The position numbers and the translations under genes were made by a program. From assembly GCA_049115715.1 (NCBI GenBank), contig JAGDZQ010000042.1, forward strand, positions 19,850 through 83,849: DNA of 64,000 nt, given 5' to 3'. The stretch's first letter is position 1. Every line of letters begins with the position of its first letter. Origin of the DNA: JAMZMI01 sp049115715. GTDB taxonomy: Bacteria; Bacteroidota; Bacteroidia; Cytophagales; Cyclobacteriaceae. Shown piece by piece: positions 8,375-17,600 of this stretch. The notes under the pieces were generated by a model. That model saw only the letters and a program-made list of their open reading frames with translations, was not told the origin of the DNA and made no database searches.

Positions 8375-8990
8375 CATAAATTTTATATGCTTTTTTCTCT
8401 GGTTGGTTGCGCTTGGCTGCAGTCAGCCGGATGTTCTTTCAGAAGAGGAGGCAAGTATTCAAATTCCAGATCGTTTTATTTCATCATCGGATGCCGGAAT
8501 TTCGAAAAATGCATCTGGAGATCTTTTTTTCATGGATTCGCTATTTTCAGGTTATCTACAGAGCTATTATACAGATGGTAGTTTGCAATCAAAATCAAGC
8601 TTCTATATGGGAAAACTTGAGGGCGATAAGATACATTTTTACCCTAACGGAGATACAGCTCAAATAAGACCCTATCATGATGGAAAGAAGCATGGGAAGC
8701 ATTTGGCCTGGTATAAGAACCGTCAGCTTAAGTTTGAGTACTACTTTGTGGAGGGATTGAGCGAAGGCAATCATTGGACCTGGTATGAAAATGGGAATCT
8801 GAATATGGACATGAACTTCAAGGATGGGAGGGAGTTGGGATCTCAAAAGGTCTATCGAATGGACGGCAAACTAAGAACAAACTATGTGAGGCGTGAAAAC
8901 GGTAGGAAATACGGATTAGTTGGACTAAAGCGGTGCGCTAAAATAGATAGCGAAAGCGGTAATTTTGATCCATATAAAAGTACGGAATGA
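8331..8990 (+). CDS. MORN-repeat (YwqK-like) lipoprotein
   Basis: A hydrophobic stretch ICFFLWLVALGC with a likely lipid-attachment Cys is followed by repeated MORN-type units (SYYTDGSLQSKSSFYMGK, IHFYPNGDTAQIRPYHDG, HLAWYKNRQLKFEYYFVEG, WTWYENGNLNMDMNFKDG). Such proteins are often labelled YwqK-family antitoxins; here they are more likely surface binding repeats. The start is uncertain: ATG codons at 8331, 8337 and 8346 all lie inside the end of the YHYH gene, giving a 29-44 base overlap. A non-ATG start nearer the signal peptide is possible. The stop overlaps the SCO1 start (ATGA). Confidence 0.82.
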   Translation: MAMASMALLEPKHNNINFICFFLWLVALGCSQPDVLSEEEASIQIPDRFISSSDAGISKNASGDLFFMDSLFSGYLQSYYTDGSLQSKSSFYMGKLEGDKIHFYPNGDTAQIRPYHDGKKHGKHLAWYKNRQLKFEYYFVEGLSEGNHWTWYENGNLNMDMNFKDGRELGSQKVYRMDGKLRTNYVRRENGRKYGLVGLKRCAKIDSESGNFDPYKSTE

Positions 8991-9640
8991 ATAAATATAT
9001 TGTCCTTTTCTTATCTATTAGCTTGTTTGCCTGTTCGCGTCAGGATAAGAAGAAATCAGAAGCTATTGATCTACCATTTTACAATACTCCAGATCTGTCT
9101 CCAGAGTGGATTAATCAAGATGATAATGATTATCAATCAATTCATACAATTGAACCATTCGCTTTTGTTAATCAAAATTCAGACACAATAACAAACTCGA
9201 CTTTTGAAAACAGTATTTACGTTGCTAACTTCTTTTTCACCATCTGTCCAGGAGTTTGCCCTAGAATGAATGGAAATCTGAAACTTGTTCAAGATGAGTT
9301 TAGAAAAGATGATAGGGTAAAAATACTTTCTCACTCTGTAATGCCATGGGTAGATACAGTAGCCCAGTTAACAAGGTATGCTGAGCGCAATGAAATTGAC
9401 AATAGCATATGGCACCTGGTAACTGGACCCAAAGAAGATATCTATAAACTGGCAAGAGAGTCATATTTTGCAGATGAGGGATTTGGTAAAAAATTAACTA
9501 CTCTGGAAGATTTTCTTCATACGGAGAAACTCATTCTGATTGATGAAAAGAGGAGAATAAGAGGGATATATACCGGAACCCTACAACTTGAAGTCAAAAG
9601 AATGATTGAGGATATGAAGACCCTTTTGACCGAAAATTAA
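8987..9640 (+). CDS. SCO1/SenC family lipoprotein, copper or thiol-redox protein
   Basis: Lipoprotein signal (LFLSISLFACSR) followed by a thioredoxin-fold SCO domain. The metal/redox motif CPGVC lies in FFFTICPGVCPRMNG, and the distal ligand His is in FLHTEKLILID, so all three copper ligands of the family are present. SCO proteins deliver copper to the CuA site of cytochrome oxidase or act as thiol reductases in the periplasm. No oxidase genes are in the window. The ATG overlaps the preceding stop by four bases (ATGA), showing translational coupling in the YHYH-MORN-SCO1 operon. Confidence 0.92.
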   Translation: MNKYIVLFLSISLFACSRQDKKKSEAIDLPFYNTPDLSPEWINQDDNDYQSIHTIEPFAFVNQNSDTITNSTFENSIYVANFFFTICPGVCPRMNGNLKLVQDEFRKDDRVKILSHSVMPWVDTVAQLTRYAERNEIDNSIWHLVTGPKEDIYKLARESYFADEGFGKKLTTLEDFLHTEKLILIDEKRRIRGIYTGTLQLEVKRMIEDMKTLLTEN

Positions 9641-9873
9641 ATCAACATGATTTTGGTATTGAATAATTAAACCTGAGTTATTCTAAACAAATAAACCAGA
9701 CAACATGGTTTTGAATTCAATTTCTACTCAAAAAGATATCGCACCTAGTTTTATTCCAAACATGGTACGTTTCCTCTGTTAATTCATTTTTTCATGGAAT
9801 TTGGTCGAGCTATTCGTAAGGTTGGTCTAGATACTGCCAGAAAAATAGTATTGAGAGATATATTTGATAGGAT

Positions 9874-12249
9874 ATGAAAAGGTTGAGCTTCAAATATAGC
9901 CTCTTAGGAATAGTGATGCTTGCGATGCAGGTAGTGTATTGTATCCCTTCAGGCAATTCAACTACTTCAGATTCCAATGCCAAAATTGACTCACTTAATA
10001 AAATAGGGTTTAATCTCATATTTAGTGCACCATCCAAGGCAAGGTCAGTTTTCAATTCTGTGCTTAGCATGCCAGAAATTGACTTATACGATGTGGGAAA
10101 GGCTCAGGCTCTTAAGAATAAAGCCATATCATATGATATTCAGGGGAGTTCCAATGAGGCAATTCGATACTATCATGAAGCGCTTTCCATTCTTGAAAAA
10201 ATCAGCGATACACTTGGTATTTCAAGACTGAAAAATAACCTGGGTATTGCATATAAGAATTTAAATCATATAGAAACTGCGAGAAGGTTCTATGATGAAT
10301 CCATCTCATTGAAAAGCATGCTTGGGGATGTGAAGGGGGTGGCATATGGATATAACAACATCGGGGAGTTATACCAAAAAAAGAAAGACTACAAAGAAGC
10401 CCTTGTTTTTTTCACAAAGGCCTTTGTAATTCTTGATTCGCTAGAAGACGATAGAGGTAGGTCAAGCACCTTATCTAACCTTGCCACCTCACATCTGGAA
10501 CTTGAGGATTACAATCTCGCTATTGGGTTTATACTACGCTCTATTAAGATTGATAAGGGACTTAAGGATCAGTTCAACCTGTCCAATTCCTACTTACTAT
10601 TGGCAACTGCTCACCTATATAATAATAGAATTGATGACGGTTTGGAAGCGATACAAAATGCGGAGCGGACAGCAGGCGATATTGGAGCTCTCAAAGTTTA
10701 TTATGAAAGTATGGTTGTAAAAGCTAGGCTACTTAGAAGGAAGAATAGAATAGAAGAGCTCCCAGATCTCTATGAAAAAATATTGATTCTTAAAGATAGC
10801 CTTGCACATCTAAACCTTATAGAAGAAACTGCCAAAGTGCAGGGGCTTTACGAGAGTCATAAGAACGAAATAATCATTGAAGACCTCAAAAAGGAGTCTA
10901 AGATGAATCGAGTGCTTTTGAAAAGTCAAAACCGCCTTTTCGCAATTTCAATATTTGCGATCTTTTCTCTAACAGGAATGCTCATTATAGTATTTATACT
11001 TTATAAAAAAGGGCAATCCAAGAAGCGTGAGCTTGAAGTTAAGATTCAAGAGCGAAATTTGGCAAGACAAGAAGCCGAGGTGGCCAGTCAGGCCAAGTCT
11101 CAGTTTTTAACAAATATGAGTCATGAGATCAGAACGCCTCTTAATGCAATAATCGGTTATACAGATCAGGTTCTGGAGGCTTCTTTAGAAGAGTCTGTTA
11201 GGGATTATATGAAGATTGTGAGTCAGTCTTCACATGTCCTATTAGGACTTGTTAATGAAATCCTTGATATCTCCAAATTAGAGTCGGGTAAGTTAGAACT
11301 CAATATAGAAAGTACAGATCTAGTTAAACTGTGCGAACAGGTTATAAGTCTGACTAGCTACAATGCCATTAATAAAAACTTATCTCTCCGATTAACGCCA
11401 GTAGAAGATAAGTACCGCTATGTTTTTGTGGATTCGATGCGCTTGAAACAAGTTCTGATCAATCTTTTGGCCAACGCGGTGAAATTTACAGAACAGGGCG
11501 AAATAGAGCTTAAAGTCAAAGCATTCGAAGAAGAAGAGAAAGGTGAAATTAAATTCTGCTTTTCTGTAAGAGATACGGGCACAGGGATTCGAAAAGAAAA
11601 TCAAGAAAAAATCTTTCAAGCTTTTTCACAGGAAGATTCATCTACTACCAGGAAGTATGGGGGAACGGGTTTAGGCTTGTCAATCTCCAATGATCTGTTA
11701 TCCCTTATGGGAAGCAAGCTAGAGCTAATTAGTGTTTTTGGAGAGGGGAGTACATTCTCATTTGATTTGATATGTAAAGTTTCAGATCTCGATAAAGGCG
11801 ATGCGTTTAGGCAAAATCCCATTAATAATTCCTCTAAAATCATATCAGAAAGTAAAGACCTGGTAGTGCTGATAGCAGAGGATAACCCAATGAATCTGAT
11901 ACTTTCCAAATTACTTGTGAAAAAAGCTCTTCCCAATGCTCAGATTGTACAAGCTGTAAATGGGCGGGAAGCTGTAGATAGATTTGTGAGTGAAAAACCA
12001 GATATCGTATTTATGGATGTTCAGATGCCTGAGCTGGACGGATACAGGGCAACTGCCGAAATGAGGAAAACAGAAACCACCAAAAGAACACCAATCATAG
12101 CACTTACCGCAGGATCCATGAAGGTGGAAATGGAGCGTTGTTTCGAGGCTGGTATGGACGATTTTGTAAGCAAGCCTATTGTAAACAATGCTATTAGCCG
12201 AGTAATAGAGAGATGGAACTCCAGCGTCAATGGTACTGAAGTTCGTTAG
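9874..12249 (+). CDS. TPR-containing hybrid sensor histidine kinase/response regulator
   Basis: 791 residues: N-terminal hydrophobic signal or anchor, then about 300 residues of tetratricopeptide repeats (for example YNNIGELYQKKKDYKEALVFF). A transmembrane helix follows (LFAISIFAIFSLTGMLIIVFI). Next come a HisKA domain with His417 in NMSHEIRTPLNAI, an ATPase domain (ANAVKFTE, DTGTGI, TGLGLSI), and a C-terminal receiver with phospho-acceptor Asp715 (FMDVQMPELDG). The TPR part lies outside the cytoplasmic membrane and probably senses a protein or peptide ligand. A 23-base convergent overlap with the next gene marks the 3' end. There is no dedicated output gene nearby. The ligand and downstream target are unknown. 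Confidence 0.94.
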   Translation: MKRLSFKYSLLGIVMLAMQVVYCIPSGNSTTSDSNAKIDSLNKIGFNLIFSAPSKARSVFNSVLSMPEIDLYDVGKAQALKNKAISYDIQGSSNEAIRYYHEALSILEKISDTLGISRLKNNLGIAYKNLNHIETARRFYDESISLKSMLGDVKGVAYGYNNIGELYQKKKDYKEALVFFTKAFVILDSLEDDRGRSSTLSNLATSHLELEDYNLAIGFILRSIKIDKGLKDQFNLSNSYLLLATAHLYNNRIDDGLEAIQNAERTAGDIGALKVYYESMVVKARLLRRKNRIEELPDLYEKILILKDSLAHLNLIEETAKVQGLYESHKNEIIIEDLKKESKMNRVLLKSQNRLFAISIFAIFSLTGMLIIVFILYKKGQSKKRELEVKIQERNLARQEAEVASQAKSQFLTNMSHEIRTPLNAIIGYTDQVLEASLEESVRDYMKIVSQSSHVLLGLVNEILDISKLESGKLELNIESTDLVKLCEQVISLTSYNAINKNLSLRLTPVEDKYRYVFVDSMRLKQVLINLLANAVKFTEQGEIELKVKAFEEEEKGEIKFCFSVRDTGTGIRKENQEKIFQAFSQEDSSTTRKYGGTGLGLSISNDLLSLMGSKLELISVFGEGSTFSFDLICKVSDLDKGDAFRQNPINNSSKIISESKDLVVLIAEDNPMNLILSKLLVKKALPNAQIVQAVNGREAVDRFVSEKPDIVFMDVQMPELDGYRATAEMRKTETTKRTPIIALTAGSMKVEMERCFEAGMDDFVSKPIVNNAISRVIERWNSSVNGTEVR

Positions 12250-12853
12250 TATTTAGTGCTATCTTGAGCTCCTCCTGAAGGGACTGTCCCTTGTCTTTAT
12301 TGTACCACTTTTGCATTTCAATTTGAAATTCTTTGTATGGAACTTTATTCTCAGAGTTTTTCCAAGTGTCATACAAGTCTTGAGCTTCCTTGGGTCTTGG
12401 ACCCCATGTGAAAAGCACATTAGTATCTTCATCCAGTGCTATCAGTTTGGGTATCGACTTTCCCCCATTGGTGAGGAACTCGCTCATTAGTTCGTCATTG
12501 GAATCACGCAAAACAATTTGCAGTTCGATTTTTGGATTAATATCCGCCAGTGAACTAATTATGGGAACGCTATTGGCCGCATCACCACACCAGCTTTCTG
12601 TGATCAGTATCCATGTTTGCGGAGTGGAAATAGATTCTATCTTTGAAACCAAAGACTCATTTAAGGCTATTGTTTTATAAATACGCTTGCTTCTTTGAGC
12701 GTTTAGTTTGGTGTAGTAAACCAAGTCCTCATGTGGATTTGGTCCTGTTGTTTTGCCCTCTTCAGCATGGGATTTTAATAATTCATTGTAAGAAATCGGG
12801 GACATTGAATTAGCGGAAGCACTGCGGATAATATTTTTTAATTGTGATGACAT
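12227..12853 (-). CDS. Thioredoxin-fold family protein (Thioredoxin_9 type)
   Basis: 208 residues, cytoplasmic. The core is LITESWCGDAANSVPIISSL, with a single Cys where thioredoxins have CxxC, followed by a cis-Pro loop KSIPKLIALD. This WCGD arrangement is normal for the Thioredoxin_9 group, common in Bacteroidota, so loss of the second cysteine is not damage. The function is not established; a one-cysteine thiol role is plausible. The 3' end overlaps the hybrid kinase gene convergently by 23 bases. Confidence 0.85.
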   Translation of the reverse strand: MSSQLKNIIRSASANSMSPISYNELLKSHAEEGKTTGPNPHEDLVYYTKLNAQRSKRIYKTIALNESLVSKIESISTPQTWILITESWCGDAANSVPIISSLADINPKIELQIVLRDSNDELMSEFLTNGGKSIPKLIALDEDTNVLFTWGPRPKEAQDLYDTWKNSENKVPYKEFQIEMQKWYNKDKGQSLQEELKIALNTNELQYH

Positions 12854-12969
12854 TTCAGAAAGAAGATTACTTGTATTTTGATATTTGATTTCAACATCTA
12901 ACTAACAAACTCGATTAAAGATTCGCTCTTTAAAACTTTCTGATGTGAGATGTAGTGCTAGCGACCAAA

Positions 12970-13728
12970 CTAGTGTGTTGAGTGAATAAAATTCCATTCA
13001 AATGTTTTATCGTCAAAACCACCCATCAGTTTGAGTGTTTTCATTTGATTTACTCTCCTAAAGAATAATTCAAAATTTGTCGATTCCCCTCTGAGTAATT
13101 TGATGTCCTCCTTCAATTCATGTAGCACTTCTGTGCTTTTCCTTTTGTAAAAACCAATTTCATCCTCAATGTGGCTGAAACTGTTTTCTGAATAACCGTC
13201 AATTTCAAAAAACACACCCTCATAGCAATCGTCATATTCCGATTGATCATCCTCTTCGGAGCTGCTGACGGCAATAGCAATAACGCCTATTATTAGTATT
13301 ATCCCAATCGCAATGATGGCGGCTTGTTTGTTGTTTTCTGCCGTTTCTAGTTTTTGTGCAAGATCTTGGAAAACGAATGAAGCTTCCTGAGCGGTTAGCG
13401 GAGGTATTGTGTCTTGAGCAACAAACGCACTTGGCTGAACTGTGTTTCCATATTGGAGGTTCCAATCTTTAGTATTGATGAAAAGTGTGTCGAGGTTTTT
13501 ATTAAGGATATTGATTTCGAAAACCAATGTGTTATCCACATTACCTAGTGGTTCTATTACAAGCTTGTAATCATCTGTTTCGTCTGTGATTACTGGATTG
13601 GGAAGAGTTGCCTTGGTTTCTGGATTATAGTATTGGAATGTAGATTGGGGAATGTTTACTGAGCAGCTGATACATAGAATTGTAATGACAGCAATGTTGA
13701 TGACTTTAGCGAGATTTTTTAAAAACAT
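12970..13728 (-). CDS. Putative lipoprotein with internal membrane segment
   Basis: I prefer the ATG ending at 13728, because it places a standard lipoprotein signal (KVINIAVITILCISCSV) at the N-terminus; the frame opens 13 residues earlier. After a beta-rich exported region (YKLVIEPLGNVDNTLVFEINIL) comes a hydrophobic helix (AAIIAIGIILIIGVIAIAV) followed by an acidic run (SSEEDDQSEYDD). No family is recognised. It is leftward and stands alone between the thioredoxin-like gene and the VapBC pair. Confidence 0.75.
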   Translation of the reverse strand: MFLKNLAKVINIAVITILCISCSVNIPQSTFQYYNPETKATLPNPVITDETDDYKLVIEPLGNVDNTLVFEINILNKNLDTLFINTKDWNLQYGNTVQPSAFVAQDTIPPLTAQEASFVFQDLAQKLETAENNKQAAIIAIGIILIIGVIAIAVSSSEEDDQSEYDDCYEGVFFEIDGYSENSFSHIEDEIGFYKRKSTEVLHELKEDIKLLRGESTNFELFFRRVNQMKTLKLMGGFDDKTFEWNFIHSTH

Positions 13729-13825
13729 AGTTTTAACTAGAAATGATACATATTTCGTCATTTCCAAAAACTATGCCGTATCTAATAAATGGCTGTGATT
13801 TGCGCTAGCAACTTAATTAAGAGTA

Positions 13826-14224
13826 TCAAAGGCTGGTGTTGAGCGTTTCAAAGTTTAGATGCTTTTGCATAAGCTGAAAATGCTTGTCAAGCGTATGAAG
13901 CGTGAGCTTATCAAAGATTACTTGCTGGATGATGATTAGATCAGCAATTCCCACTTTATTGATACCTTTTTTGAGGTTCAATACCTGATATTCGCGAATA
14001 ATATCCCAATTAATATCAAGCGGTACTCTATGAATTGATAATAGACTATTGGCTGCTTCTTTGTTTCCATTTTTTATCAAGGACGGAATAAGTTCTGTAA
14101 GAATGATGTCATTCGTACAGATTAAATCTTCCTCAATCAATCTATCCAGATTGGGAGAAGTACTTCCTCGAAAGAATTCGATCCAAACGGAACTGTCAAC
14201 TAATACTCTGTTTGAACTACTCAC
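13826..14224 (-). CDS. vapC: VapC-type PIN-domain toxin ribonuclease
   Basis: A 132-residue PIN domain. The first acidic residue is in VLVDSSVWIEFFRG, the second in CTNDIILTELIPSL and the third in KVGIADLIIIQQ, so the metal-binding site looks complete. VapC toxins cut tRNA or rRNA when freed from the antitoxin. The gene overlaps the end of the antitoxin gene by four bases (ATGA), the standard type II arrangement. The RNA target cannot be predicted from the sequence. Confidence 0.93.
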   Translation of the reverse strand: MSSSNRVLVDSSVWIEFFRGSTSPNLDRLIEEDLICTNDIILTELIPSLIKNGNKEAANSLLSIHRVPLDINWDIIREYQVLNLKKGINKVGIADLIIIQQVIFDKLTLHTLDKHFQLMQKHLNFETLNTSL

Positions 14225-14415
14225 GCCCTTCCACGACTGATATCTAAGTCAATATTCAAATCAATTTTACCCTTAAATGTCAAAAGCTTCATTCTCTGAT
14301 CTTTTCTGATCATTTCTTCCAGGGCAGATTTAATTACTTGGCTTTTGGTTTTGGCTCCAGATATTTTCATTGCCTGTTCGATAAGACTCTCTGGTAAATC
14401 AAGTGTTGTTCTCAT
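14221..14415 (-). CDS. vapB: VapB-type antitoxin, ribbon-helix-helix
   Basis: 64 residues opening with MRTTLDLPESLIEQAMKIS, a typical ribbon-helix-helix DNA-binding strand and helix, and ending in a short basic and acidic tail that would wrap the toxin. It is the promoter-proximal gene of the pair and should repress its own operon together with VapC. Inverted repeats just upstream of its start are good operator candidates. Confidence 0.9.
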   Translation of the reverse strand: MRTTLDLPESLIEQAMKISGAKTKSQVIKSALEEMIRKDQRMKLLTFKGKIDLNIDLDISRGRA

Positions 14416-14428
14416 AATCTACTATTTG

Positions 14429-14454
14429 CATACAAATATATGTATGAATACATA
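14429..14454 (-). promoter_or_regulatory. Candidate VapBC operator
   Basis: Two overlapping inverted repeats lie 14-39 bases upstream of the vapB start: CATACA (14429-14434) with TGTATG (14441-14446), and TATGTAT-GA-ATACATA (14439-14454, perfect 7-base arms). This is the expected position for ribbon-helix-helix autoregulation. It is supported by symmetry and position only. Confidence 0.5.
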
Positions 14455-14660
14455 ATTTTATATGCATGTAAATTTAAAACAAACATCATTTTATTCTATA
14501 GTGAGGAACTTGACTATTGAAAACTTGAATTTTCCTTCTTGGCTAAAACGAACAATTCATTGGCTGAATACTGGAGGAGTTAGCTCTTACCAGGGATATT
14601 TCAAAAAACCAATTAACCTAACCTCCTAAAACCCCATTACAACCAATTCCTTTTCCCTAA

Positions 14661-14686
14661 ATTTGAATCCTAAATAAGATTCAAAT
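14661..14686 (+). repeat. Perfect inverted repeat abutting the icmF start codon
   Basis: ATTTGAATC (14661-14669) and GATTCAAAT (14678-14686) are perfect complements with an eight-base loop, and the right arm ends directly at the ATG at 14687. The left arm overlaps TAAATTTG (14658-14665), an exact match to the Bacteroidota -7 box, though no clear TTTG lies 19-21 bases further up. It may be an operator over the promoter or a translation-blocking hairpin. Confidence 0.5.
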
Positions 14687-17600
14687 ATGACACAGGTTAC
14701 CACCCCATATAAACCTCAAAATCATATTCGCATTGTTACGGCTGCCTCCCTATTTGATGGACACGATGCAGCGATCAATATCATGCGAAGGATTATCCAA
14801 TCTACCGGATGCGAGGTTATTCATCTTGGACATAATCGATCCGTACAGGAAATCGTGGATTGTGCCATTCAGGAGGATGTTCAGGCTATCGCTATCACTT
14901 CGTATCAAGGAGGTCACACGGAGTTCTTTAAGTACATGTATGACTTGCTGAATGAGAGAGGAGCAGGTCAAATTAAGATATTTGGAGGAGGAGGAGGGAC
15001 CATACTTCCTGAAGAGGTGCAGGAACTTCATGACTATGGTATCACAAGAATATACTCACCTGATGATGGACGTTCGTTAGGCTTGCAAGGAATGATCAAT
15101 GACTTGGTTAGCCAAGCGGATTTTACCATTGGGCGAAACCTCAATGGTCAAGTAGATCGATTGAGTAAGGAGAACGTGTCTGATATCGCAAGGACGATAA
15201 CAGCTGTAGAAAACTTCCCAGAAGAGAATAAGCCAAAGTTGGAGCATATTAGAATACAAGCTTCAGATAAAAAAACAACTCCTGTTTTGGGTATTACAGG
15301 CACGGGGGGAGCGGGTAAGTCTTCTTTAGTAGACGAACTTGTGAGGAGGTTTTTATCTGACTTTGACGAACGGAAAATAGCGGTCATTTCTGTTGACCCA
15401 TCAAAGAGAAAGACAGGAGGAGCATTGTTGGGAGATCGCATTCGAATGAATGCCATTTTTAATGACCGAGTTTATATGCGATCGTTGGCAACACGCCAAT
15501 CCAACCTAGCACTTTCGAAGTACGTAAGGGATGCTGTTGATATCGCCAAAGCAGCGGAATTTGATTTAATCATATTGGAAACCTCCGGCATTGGTCAATC
15601 TGATACCGAGATCACCGACCATTCTGATCTTTCACTTTACGTGATGACACCTGAGTATGGAGCAGCTACACAGCTCGAGAAAATTGATATGCTTGATTTT
15701 GCTGATGTCATTGCGCTCAACAAGTTTGATAAGAGAGGAGCTCTGGATGCTTTGAGAGATGTAAAGAAGCAGTTCAAGCGCAACCATGGACTATGGGAAA
15801 CAGATGATAACGAGCTGCCAGTTTATGGAACGATAGCTTCGCAATTCAACGACCCAGGGATGAACCAGCTTTATAAATCCATTATGGATATGCTGGTTGA
15901 AAAGGGGAATGCTGAACTAAAATCAAATTTTGCTTCAGCATCAGAGATGTCGGAGAAGATTTACATTATTCCGCCCAAGCGAGTAAGGTACTTATCCGAA
16001 ATTTCAGATTTGATTCGGGACTACAATGTCAGAACGGATCAACAGAAGGAGATCGCCCAAAAGCTCTATGGACTTGACCTCTCAGCTAAAGTCTTATCAG
16101 ATAAGGAAGAAGCACTCCGAGCTATAGATGAAGCCAAGGAAAAATTAAAACTTGATCTGGATCCTCACAATAAGAAGATACTGGATGAATGGGGTGCTAA
16201 AAAAGATAATTATGAAAGTGATTCATTTTCCTATCAGGTAAGAGGAAAAGAAATCAAGGTTGAGACCAAAACGACTACACTTAGTCATTCCAAAATACCA
16301 AAAGTTACCTTGCCAAGATACGAGGCTTGGGGTGATATTTTGAAATGGACTCTGCAGGAAAACGTCCCTGGAGAATTTCCATATACTGCGGGTGTCTTTC
16401 CCTTTAAAAGAGAAGGAGAAGACCCAACTCGAATGTTTGCAGGAGAGGGTGGACCGGAGCGAACGAATAAGCGATTTCATTATTTGTCCAAAGACCTTCC
16501 TGTAGCCAGACTATCTACAGCGTTTGATTCAGTCACACTTTATGGAGAAGATCCGGATCACAGACCGGATATCTATGGGAAAGTAGGAAACTCGGGTGTG
16601 AGTATCTGCAGTCTCGATGATGCCAAAAAGCTTTACTCTGGCTTTGATCTTTGCAATCCGACTACATCGGTTTCCATGACAATCAATGGTCCTGCAGCAA
16701 CGATCACAGCATTTTTTATGAATGCAGCCATTGATCAGCAGTGCGAGATTTATATCAAAGAAAATGGTCTCGAAAACGAAGTAAACAAGAAAATCGATTC
16801 GCTTTTCAAAGAATCGGGTTTGAAGCGACCTGTTTATTATGGAGAACTCCTGGAAGGAAACGACGGATTAGGTTTGATGCTCTTGGGAATAACCGGAGAT
16901 CAGGTTTTGCCAAAAGACATATATAAAGGTATCAAAGCTTCAGCACTTTCTAAAGTAAGAGGAACGGTTCAAGCAGATATCCTGAAAGAAGATCAGGCTC
17001 AAAATACCTGCATCTTTTCCACTGAGTTTTCCCTTCGATTAATGGGAGATGTGCAGCAGTATTTCATCGATCAAAAAGTAAGAAACTTTTACTCAGTCTC
17101 CATTTCAGGCTATCACATTGCGGAAGCAGGAGCCAACCCGATTAGTCAACTAGCCTTTACACTTTCCAATGGATTCACGTTCGTAGAATATTACCTGTCG
17201 AGGGGAATGCATATTGATGAGTTTGCTCCAAATCTGAGTTTCTTTTTCTCAAACGGAGTAGACCCGGAATATGCCGTGATCGGGAGAGTTGCCAGGCGTA
17301 TCTGGGCAAAAGCAATGAAATTCAAATATGGTGGAAATGAGCGCTCTCAAAAGCTGAAGTATCATATCCAGACATCAGGCCGTTCGCTACATGCTCAGGA
17401 GATTGATTTCAATGATATCCGAACGACGCTTCAGGCACTTTATGCTATTTATGATAATTGTAACTCTTTACATACCAATGCTTACGATGAAGCCATCACC
17501 ACACCTACAGAAGGGTCAGTACGTAGAGCAATGGCGATTCAAATGATAATAAACAAGGAGCTTGGGCTTACCAAAAATGAAAACCCTCTCCAAGGTGCTT

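Noticed and set aside
12227..12853. Missing second cysteine in the thioredoxin-fold protein as a sign of decay
   Set aside because: WCGD with a single cysteine is the normal state in this family.
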